A DNA stretch of 12,043 nt from Parvularculaceae bacterium UBA4496 (GTDB taxonomy: Bacteria > Pseudomonadota > Alphaproteobacteria > Caulobacterales > Parvularculaceae), in assembly GCA_002388885.1 (NCBI GenBank), contig DGNI01000096.1, positions 587 through 12,629 of the forward strand, given 5' to 3'. The position numbers and the translations under genes were made by a program. This document shows, piece by piece, positions 1 through 5,025 of this stretch. The notes beneath the pieces are model-generated. The model was not told the origin of the DNA. It worked only from the letters and a program-made list of their open reading frames with translations, and did not search any database. How positions within the stretch are numbered: the stretch's first letter is position 1; every line of letters starts with the position of its first letter.

Positions 1-389
1 GTGCCGATATCGCGCCCGTCGAGCACGGCCCCCGCGGCCCGCTTCGGCGGGGTTTCGGCAAAACGCCGCTGGAAGTCCAATAGCGCGGCGCGGACTTCCG
101 TATTGGCGGCGACGACGCTGGCCGCAGCCCCGACCTCCTTGGTGCGGATATCGGCGCCAACAAGCTTTTCGATGGCGAATTCCCGCGCCGCCGCGGCGGC
201 GGATTCCGGGTCCGACGCATCGGCGCCGTCATTTAACAGCACCCAGGCGACGCCGCGGTAAAGCGTGCCGGTATCGAGATGCGCAAACCCGTAATGGTCG
301 GAAATGAGCCGCGCCAGCGTTCCCTTTCCGGAAGCGGCGGGACCATCGAGCGCGACGACCAGTGATGATTTCCCGAAAGCCTTATCCAT
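1..389 (-). CDS. cmk: Cytidylate kinase, N-terminal 129 residues, cut by window edge
   Basis: Phosphorylates CMP and dCMP with ATP in the cytoplasm, for nucleotide salvage and CTP/dCTP supply. I translated it by hand from ATG at 389-387; it begins MDKAFGKSSLVVALDG. The P-loop is GPAASGKGT at residues 16-24, followed by LDTGTLYRGVAW at about 38-49, which is typical of Cmk. The last visible residues, VLDGRDIG (about 122-129), match the conserved VxDGRDIGT motif of this family. Bacterial Cmk is usually about 210-230 residues, so roughly 60% is present and the C-terminus lies outside the window. It follows aroA on the same strand after 45 bases, and aroA-cmk (often then rpsA) is a common alphaproteobacterial order. 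No strong Shine-Dalgarno is visible, which suggests it is read from the aroA transcript. Identification is firm. Confidence 0.93.
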   Translation of the reverse strand, partial: MDKAFGKSSLVVALDGPAASGKGTLARLISDHYGFAHLDTGTLYRGVAWVLLNDGADASDPESAAAAAREFAIEKLVGADIRTKEVGAAASVVAANTEVRAALLDFQRRFAETPPKRAAGAVLDGRDIG

Positions 390-434
390 CGGGTGGTCAC
401 TTATGCCCAACACCCTCGGCAACGCAAGGCAGGA

Positions 435-1802
435 TCAAAGGCCGCTTTCAATCGACGCGCCCAATTCACCCATCGCGCCGAAAAATTCCGGAAAACTCGT
501 CGCGATCATCGAGGCGTCGTCGATCTCAACCGGATCTTCGCTAGAGAGTCCCCCGATGAGAAAGCTCATGGCGATGCGATGATCGTGATGGGTCCTGATT
601 TTTGCACCGCCCGCTATTGGGGTTCCCTTGCCGCGCACGCGAAGCCAGTCCGGGCCGCTCGCCACATCAACGCCGCATGCGACAAGGCCCGCTTCAACGG
701 CGGCGATGCGGTCGCTTTCCTTGACGCGAAGTTCCTCCAGTCCATTCATCTTGGTCTCACCATGGGCGAAGGCAGAGATGACTGCCAGGATCGGATATTC
801 ATCGATCATCGACGGCGCACGTTCCGCAGGAACCTCCACACCATTCAACACCGAATGACGCGCGCGGATATCGCCCACCGGCTCCCCGTTGACCTCTCTT
901 TCGTTTTCAAAAGAAATATCCGCGCCCATATCGCGCAAGGTTTCATAAAATCCGGTGCGCAGCGGATTAATCAGCACGCCTTTCACCGTTACATCGGAGT
1001 TCGGAACGATCAGCGCGGCCGCAACCGGAAACGCCGCCGAAGACGGATCGCCCGGCACGTCAACATTGACGGGCCGCAAGCGCTGACCGCCTTCAAGTTC
1101 GATAAACCTGCCTTCATCGTCATCAGGCGTCATGGACAATTTCGCCCCGAAAGCGACAAGCATCCGCTCCGTATGATCACGGCATAGTGCGGGTTCATGT
1201 ACGCGGGTCTTCCCGTTTGCGCCCAACGCGGCGAGGAGGATCGCAGATTTCACCTGCGCCGAAGCGGTCGCAAGTTTCACATTTACGGCGCTCAATTCAT
1301 CGGCGTGCGAAAGCGTCACCGGCAACCGCCCGTCTCTGCTCTCGGCGAGAACGCCCATCATGCGCAAGGGCTCAAGCACGCGCCCCATGGGCCGGCCCCT
1401 GAGCGAGACGTCTCCGTCGAACGTCGCCTTGACGCCAGCGCCTGCCGCCGCGCCCATGACGAGGCGTGCGCCGGTGCCGGAATTGCCGAGATAAAGCGGG
1501 CGCAACGGCGCTCGCCACGCACCGCCCGTGACACGCCAGACTGCGCCATCCCCGCTTCGTACCTTTTCAACCTGGGCCCCGAACGAGCGCATGGCTTCAG
1601 CGGTGCGCAGGACGTCATCGGCTTCCAGAAGCCCGGTAATGCGGCTCTCCCCATGGGCCAGCGCCGAAAGGATCAGGGCGCGGTGGGAAATCGACTTGTC
1701 GCCCGGCGCAATGATCGCGCCGCTGAGAGGACCCGTGGCGGAAGAACGCGCCCCTGACGCAGCCATACGGTCATTCACATCTTTTGCAGCACTCTGCGCC
1801 AT
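435..1802 (-). CDS. aroA: 3-phosphoshikimate 1-carboxyvinyltransferase (EPSP synthase), class II-like
   Basis: Transfers enolpyruvyl from PEP to shikimate-3-phosphate, the sixth step of the shikimate pathway, in the cytoplasm. At 455 residues it is the expected length. Visible motifs are PGDKSISHR (33-41), LGNSGTGAR (105-113), RPMGRVL (137-143), SAQVK (181-185), RDHTE (208-212), VPGDPSSAAF (249-258), SMIDEYP (331-337, with the likely catalytic Asp334), the RVKESDR loop (359-365) and HHDHRIAM (405-412). RDHTE and SAQVK place it with the CP4-like class II enzymes rather than the E. coli class. The residue at the known glyphosate-discriminating position is Gly109, not the Ala of the CP4 enzyme. 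The start is supported by AGGAAGG just upstream of ATG 1802. The first 25 residues are variable and precede the conserved fold. It diverges from the FYDLN_acid gene, and cmk follows it. Confidence 0.96.
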   Translation of the reverse strand: MAQSAAKDVNDRMAASGARSSATGPLSGAIIAPGDKSISHRALILSALAHGESRITGLLEADDVLRTAEAMRSFGAQVEKVRSGDGAVWRVTGGAWRAPLRPLYLGNSGTGARLVMGAAAGAGVKATFDGDVSLRGRPMGRVLEPLRMMGVLAESRDGRLPVTLSHADELSAVNVKLATASAQVKSAILLAALGANGKTRVHEPALCRDHTERMLVAFGAKLSMTPDDDEGRFIELEGGQRLRPVNVDVPGDPSSAAFPVAAALIVPNSDVTVKGVLINPLRTGFYETLRDMGADISFENEREVNGEPVGDIRARHSVLNGVEVPAERAPSMIDEYPILAVISAFAHGETKMNGLEELRVKESDRIAAVEAGLVACGVDVASGPDWLRVRGKGTPIAGGAKIRTHHDHRIAMSFLIGGLSSEDPVEIDDASMIATSFPEFFGAMGELGASIESGL

Positions 1803-1842
1803 TCGGCCTTCCTAATTATAGCAAGAAAACACGGCAATTCTT

Positions 1843-1871
1843 TTGACAGCCGCCCTTGCGCGTGGCAACAG
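1843..1871 (+). promoter_or_regulatory. Possible promoter of the FYDLN_acid gene
   Basis: A perfect -35 hexamer TTGACA (1843-1848) is preceded by a run of T and lies 64 bases before the ATG at 1912. A -10 at 17-bp spacing would fall at 1866-1871 (CAACAG), which is a poor match. Alphaproteobacterial promoters tolerate weak -10 boxes, so this is only a candidate. The 109-base divergent gap must also hold the aroA promoter. Confidence 0.25.
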
Positions 1872-1911
1872 GACGCCCTTTACAAGCACTTTCTAAACGG
1901 ACGGACGGCCC

Positions 1912-2346
1912 ATGTCGAAACCAGAACTTGGCGTCAAGCGCGATTGCCCGGAATGCGGCGCGCGATTTTACGACCTCAACAAAGAACCTGCTCATTGCCC
2001 GAAATGCGATCATGAATTCATCCCCGAGGCCCTGTTGAAGCCGCGCCGGGGCCGCAAGGAAGATGAGGAAACAACGCCGGCGGCTGAAGAAAAGAAGTCC
2101 GAGAAGGAAACCACCCTCGAGGCTGCGGAAAAAGAGAAGAAAGCCGCGAAATCGAACCGGCGCCCGTCCATGGACGACGATGACTCCGACGAAGACGACG
2201 ATGAAGATGATGAACTGGCGGCCATCGAAGACATCGACGTCGATTTGGACGATGACGACGATGACGAAGACGACGACAGTCTGCTTGACGATGACGATGA
2301 CGATGACGTGTCGGCGATTGTCAAGAAAGGCGGCGACGACGACTAA
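1912..2346 (+). CDS. FYDLN_acid family protein (zinc ribbon plus acidic tail)
   Basis: This matches the small alphaproteobacterial family named FYDLN_acid (TIGR02300), whose function is not established. The 144-residue protein has two parts. Residues 1-40 form a likely zinc ribbon: CPEC at 12-15 and CPKC at 29-32, with the family signature FYDLN at 19-23 between them. From about 46 the chain is charged and of low complexity: a Lys/Glu-rich stretch to about 82, then long Asp/Glu runs to the end, finishing GGDDD. No signal peptide or membrane segment is present, so it should be cytoplasmic. The acidic tail suggests it binds a basic protein, or metal, or mimics nucleic acid, but this is inference. 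The Shine-Dalgarno is weak (a GGACGG stretch before ATG 1912). It stands alone between divergent aroA and tRNA-Ala. Family assignment is confident. Confidence 0.93.
   Translation: MSKPELGVKRDCPECGARFYDLNKEPAHCPKCDHEFIPEALLKPRRGRKEDEETTPAAEEKKSEKETTLEAAEKEKKAAKSNRRPSMDDDDSDEDDDEDDELAAIEDIDVDLDDDDDDEDDDSLLDDDDDDDVSAIVKKGGDDD
2287..2307 (+). repeat. GACGAT hexamer repeat within the poly-Asp tail
   Basis: Three exact GACGAT units plus GAC encode seven consecutive Asp residues near the C-terminus of the FYDLN_acid protein. Similar but imperfect GAY runs occupy about 2170-2215 and 2248-2279. Such in-frame repeats can change length by slippage without breaking the reading frame. Confidence 0.75.
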
Positions 2347-2357
2347 CACGGCGTAAA

Positions 2358-2391
2358 TTGACCTTGCGCGCCTTTTGCGGCGTCGCTAGGT
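2358..2391 (+). promoter_or_regulatory. Possible tRNA-Ala promoter
   Basis: TTGACC (2358-2363) and TTGCGC (2364-2369) are possible -35 boxes ahead of CTAGGT (2386-2391). The second pair has 16-bp spacing and the first has 22, which is too long for a standard sigma-70 promoter. If used, transcription would start near 2398 and give a leader of about 50 nt containing the hairpin at 2417-2439. This is a weak assignment, based mainly on position between the FYDLN_acid stop and the tRNA. Confidence 0.28.
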
Positions 2392-2416
2392 TCCGCGTCC
2401 CATATCCGGGAATGCC

Positions 2417-2439
2417 GCGCCGGACGGTTAAACCGGCGC
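2417..2439 (+). terminator. Perfect 7-bp hairpin upstream of tRNA-Ala; terminator or tRNA leader stem
   Basis: GCGCCGG (2417-2423) pairs exactly with CCGGCGC (2433-2439) around a 9-base loop. The tail TGATTTCTAC is only moderately T-rich. It sits 71 bases after the FYDLN_acid stop and 10 bases before the tRNA. It could terminate the FYDLN_acid transcript. If the tRNA promoter lies near 2358-2391, it is instead a stem in the pre-tRNA leader. The pairing is certain; the role is not. Confidence 0.45.
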
Positions 2440-2449
2440 TGATTTCTAC

Positions 2450-2525
<76 letters not shown>

Positions 2526-2526
2526 T

Positions 2527-2622
2527 CCGCCTTCGCTGATTTTGCGGAACCCAAAATCAAGCTTCGGCGTGACGAGCCGAAGCGTGCGAAGCGGGTGCCG
2601 CGCCGAAGTGAAACGAAGGCGG
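2527..2622. repeat. Nested inverted-repeat element next to tRNA-Ala
   Basis: This begins one base after the tRNA CCA. An outer 9-bp stem (CCGCCTTCG 2527-2535 with CGAAGGCGG 2614-2622) encloses three hairpins. They are GATTTTG 2538-2544 with CAAAATC 2552-2558, GCTTCGGC 2561-2568 with GCCGAAGC 2576-2583, and GCGG 2591-2594 with CCGC 2598-2601. CTTCG or CGAAG occurs six times. The result is a cloverleaf-like fold. It could be a REP-like interspersed element, a tRNA 3' processing or termination structure, or a remnant. No open reading frame is supported here. The pairings are exact; the role is unknown. Confidence 0.6.
2553..2583 (-). terminator. Rho-independent-type terminator for the minus-strand MFS operon
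   Basis: Read on the minus strand, GCTTCGGC, a 7-base loop and GCCGAAGC form an 8-bp GC-rich stem, followed directly by TTGATTTT. It lies 91 bases past the MFS stop codon, between convergent transcription units. This is the best terminator-like signal for the AraC/receptor/hydrolase/MFS block. The T tract is interrupted, so efficiency may be modest. The same hairpin is part of the larger nested element. Confidence 0.5.
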
Positions 2623-2673
2623 GCGGTTCGATCTTTGTTCGTCCAGTTCTACCCTACCCGAGACAAATTGTTC

Positions 2674-3993
2674 CTACGACGCCCAGTCTTTTTTGAGACG
2701 CGGCGCGGTGACGATGAACAGCGCCGCCGCGATCACGTAAAAGACAATGCCTGACAAAATCGCGTAGCGAAGGGATTCATCGCCATAGGCGGCTTTCAGC
2801 CCGTCCGAAATGGCGCCGATCGCGAGATTGCCGAGCCCGATGCCGATCAGGTTGTTGATGAACAAAAATACGGCGGATGCGGTCGCCCGCATGTTGGGCT
2901 GCACCAGTTGCTGAAACGCCGTCAAGACCGGGCCGAGCCAGACAAGACTTAACGCCTGCAGGCCCAAAAAAGCAGGGAATGCGATCCACAGCGAATTCGC
3001 CAGAATCCCGACGATAAAGAACGGGATCGTGGCGATGAACGCCGCCGCCGGGACGAGCGCGTAAGCCGCCTTTCGTTCCGGGCCGTAACGGTCGGCAACA
3101 ACGCCGCCGAGCCAGATCCCGGCGACCCCGCCGAGTAGCAGGACCGTTGCGTAAAAATAGGAAGCAAAAAGCACAGGGCCGGCGTTCGCAGGAACGAGAA
3201 AATCCGGCATCCATGCGAAAAATCCCGGCAATGCGTCCCCAAAACTCCGCACAAAGAAGGACGGCAACCAGAAGATCAGCCCGTAGCCCATCATGGAAGC
3301 GCTCGCAGCGCCGAGCGAAAGCCCCCAGAAGCTCGGCTTGCCGATCAATGTTTTGACAACATCGGTTACTTTTGCCGGCGTTGTTATGGCGTTCGCGCCG
3401 TCAAAGCCGCCGCGTTTCGGCTCACGCATGGTCAATCGGAACACAGGCGCAATCGCGAGGCCTGCGAGACCGACAATGATGAACGCCGACCGCCAGCCGA
3501 GATAACTCGTCAACACGCCGCCGAGCAGAATGCCCAGCGCCGAGCCGACCGGAATGCCGAACGAGTAAATCGAAAGGGCGCGCGCACGCTTTTCCGGCGG
3601 AAAATAATCGGAAATCAGCGAGTAGGCAGGGGCGACGCCGCCCGCCTCCCCGACGCCGACACCGAGGCGCGCCAGAAAAAGCTGCACAAAATTTTGTGCA
3701 AAACCGCAGGCCGCCGTCATGGCGCTCCAGACGGCAAGCGCCGCGGTCATGATCCATGTCCGGCTGGTCCGGTCAGCGAGAACCGCAATCGGAATGCCTA
3801 AAAACGTATAAAAAAGCGCGAATGCAAGCCCGCCCATCAGGCTGAGTTGCGTGTCAGATAGCGCAAGTTCGGATTTGATCGGCACAGCGAGGATGCCGAC
3901 GATTTGCCGGTCAATGAAGTTGAACGTGTAAACGACGACAAGAATGAAAAGGACATAGCCGCGATAAAACGGCGAGGATGCCTGCGCGCTCAC
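2674..3993 (-). CDS. Spinster-type major facilitator superfamily transporter
   Basis: An inner-membrane secondary transporter of 439 residues with about 12 hydrophobic segments. Family signs are FNFIDRQIVGIL in helix 1 (about 25-36), the motif-A loop GIPIAVLADRTSR between helices 2 and 3 (66-78), and ARLGVGVGEAGGVAPAY around helix 4 (108-124). The NFxDRQ signature fits the spinster-like branch, which is frequent in sphingomonads and related Alphaproteobacteria. The substrate is unknown. Translation starts at GTG 3993, immediately after the TAA of the upstream hydrolase (TAAGTG). The Shine-Dalgarno GGAG lies inside the hydrolase's last codons, so translational coupling is likely. It would move the receptor's ligand or the hydrolase's product across the inner membrane; this is inferred from context. 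Export cannot be excluded. Confidence 0.9.
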   Translation of the reverse strand: MSAQASSPFYRGYVLFILVVVYTFNFIDRQIVGILAVPIKSELALSDTQLSLMGGLAFALFYTFLGIPIAVLADRTSRTWIMTAALAVWSAMTAACGFAQNFVQLFLARLGVGVGEAGGVAPAYSLISDYFPPEKRARALSIYSFGIPVGSALGILLGGVLTSYLGWRSAFIIVGLAGLAIAPVFRLTMREPKRGGFDGANAITTPAKVTDVVKTLIGKPSFWGLSLGAASASMMGYGLIFWLPSFFVRSFGDALPGFFAWMPDFLVPANAGPVLFASYFYATVLLLGGVAGIWLGGVVADRYGPERKAAYALVPAAAFIATIPFFIVGILANSLWIAFPAFLGLQALSLVWLGPVLTAFQQLVQPNMRATASAVFLFINNLIGIGLGNLAIGAISDGLKAAYGDESLRYAILSGIVFYVIAAALFIVTAPRLKKDWAS

Positions 3994-4935
3994 TTACTCC
4001 GCATCCCGGCTATTCAGCGATTGAAGAAAAGCAATGGCGTCGGCGACGGTTTCTCCCGGCGCTTCTTCCTGCGCCGCATGGCCGACACCCGGATAGGAAA
4101 TCAGGCGGGCATTCGGGATGGTCTCTTCGATGCGCCTTCCCTGCGCGAGCGGGATGATAATGTCGCTTTCCCCCCACAAGATGAGGGTGGGCGCGTTGAC
4201 GCGCGCAAGATCGGATACAGGATCGGGCAGCGTGAATTCTTCCAACGATTTGATCAATGCCGCGCCGTTGCCTTCGCGGCGGATCATGTCGCGCATGGCG
4301 GTCACGCGCTCGTCGGTGATTTTGCTGTCGTCTCCGTAAATGATTTCTGCGCTCGCACGGACGCCCGCCTCCGGCGCCGTCAGCAGATAAGCTTTCATGG
4401 CGGCAGGAATTTCAGCCGGTTTGTCACTGACGCCGTTCAGCGGAAACGCGCCGGGTGAAACCAGAATAAGGCCGTCAACTCGCTCACGGTTGCCCACCGC
4501 AAAGCGCCACGCCGCAAGGCCGCCAAGCGAGTTTCCGGCGAGGACAGCATGATCGATCTCAAGCGCATTCATTACGTCGCCGATAAACGCAGCCCTTTCG
4601 GCGGGCGCATAGCGTTCCTTTGGATCCGGCCCCGTCAGACCGTGCCCGAGAAGATCGTAACGGATAACGCGGTAATCCGTTTTCAACTGCGCCGCCCAGC
4701 CGTCCCATGTTTCGAGGCTATGCGTGAAGCCGTGAATGAGGAGAACAACAGGTCCGTTCGGCGCGCCTTCTTCGCGCACCCTGACGCGCGCACCGGAAAT
4801 GTCGACAAACCGGTCGTTCGGCGTCAGATAGGTTTCTTCCAAAACCGAAGCGTCTGAACCGCCGATCAGGTTGAAATAGAAATATCCGCCCCCGGCAATC
4901 GCCAGAATAATAATGGCGAGAATTATTTTTTTCAT
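3994..4935 (-). CDS. Membrane-anchored alpha/beta hydrolase
   Basis: A 313-residue alpha/beta-fold hydrolase. Residues 3-22 (KIILAIIILAIAGGGYFYFN) form one N-terminal hydrophobic segment with no lipobox and no clear cleavage site. It is therefore probably a signal anchor holding the enzyme at the periplasmic face of the inner membrane. The oxyanion region is HGF (68-70), the nucleophile elbow GNSLGG has Ser136, the acid is probably Asp258 in GESDIIIP, and the base is His286 in GVGHAAQ. All members of a Ser-Asp-His triad are present. Likely chemistry is ester or C-C hydrolysis (lipase/BphD-like), but the substrate is unreadable. It follows the TonB receptor by 90 bases and abuts the MFS gene. 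A GGGGTG stretch lies ahead of ATG 4935. Fold is confident; location and role are inferred. Confidence 0.9.
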   Translation of the reverse strand: MKKIILAIIILAIAGGGYFYFNLIGGSDASVLEETYLTPNDRFVDISGARVRVREEGAPNGPVVLLIHGFTHSLETWDGWAAQLKTDYRVIRYDLLGHGLTGPDPKERYAPAERAAFIGDVMNALEIDHAVLAGNSLGGLAAWRFAVGNRERVDGLILVSPGAFPLNGVSDKPAEIPAAMKAYLLTAPEAGVRASAEIIYGDDSKITDERVTAMRDMIRREGNGAALIKSLEEFTLPDPVSDLARVNAPTLILWGESDIIIPLAQGRRIEETIPNARLISYPGVGHAAQEEAPGETVADAIAFLQSLNSRDAE

Positions 4936-4968
4936 TTGGACGTCACCCCGCCGCCTGAGAAGAAGACA

Positions 4969-4991
4969 GCGGCGCTCTTACGCAGCGCCGC
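4969..4991 (-). terminator. Hairpin between receptor and hydrolase genes (possible attenuator)
   Basis: GCGGCGCT (4969-4976) pairs exactly with AGCGCCGC (4984-4991) around a 7-base loop, giving an 8-bp GC-rich stem. On the minus strand it is followed by TGTCTTCTTCTC, pyrimidine-rich but not a true T tract. It may reduce read-through or protect the receptor mRNA 3' end, giving more receptor than hydrolase and MFS. The pairing is certain; the function is inferred. Confidence 0.45.
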
Positions 4992-5025
4992 CGTCCGGGA
5001 GGAAAACCCGTTTCACTCCTGCCTT

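Noticed and set aside
393..1187. Plus-strand open frame of 264 codons opposite aroA
   Set aside because: It is antisense to a clear aroA; GC-rich third positions keep the reverse frame open. The product is Arg/His-rich and has no family features.
1815..1820. Perfect TATAAT on the minus strand upstream of aroA
   Set aside because: Transcription would begin at the Shine-Dalgarno, and no -35 box lies at a proper distance, so I do not call it a promoter.
2624..2631. GGTTCGAT copy downstream of tRNA-Ala as an attachment-site remnant
   Set aside because: Only 8 bases of the T-loop region match, far shorter than a usual att repeat, and no integrase is present.
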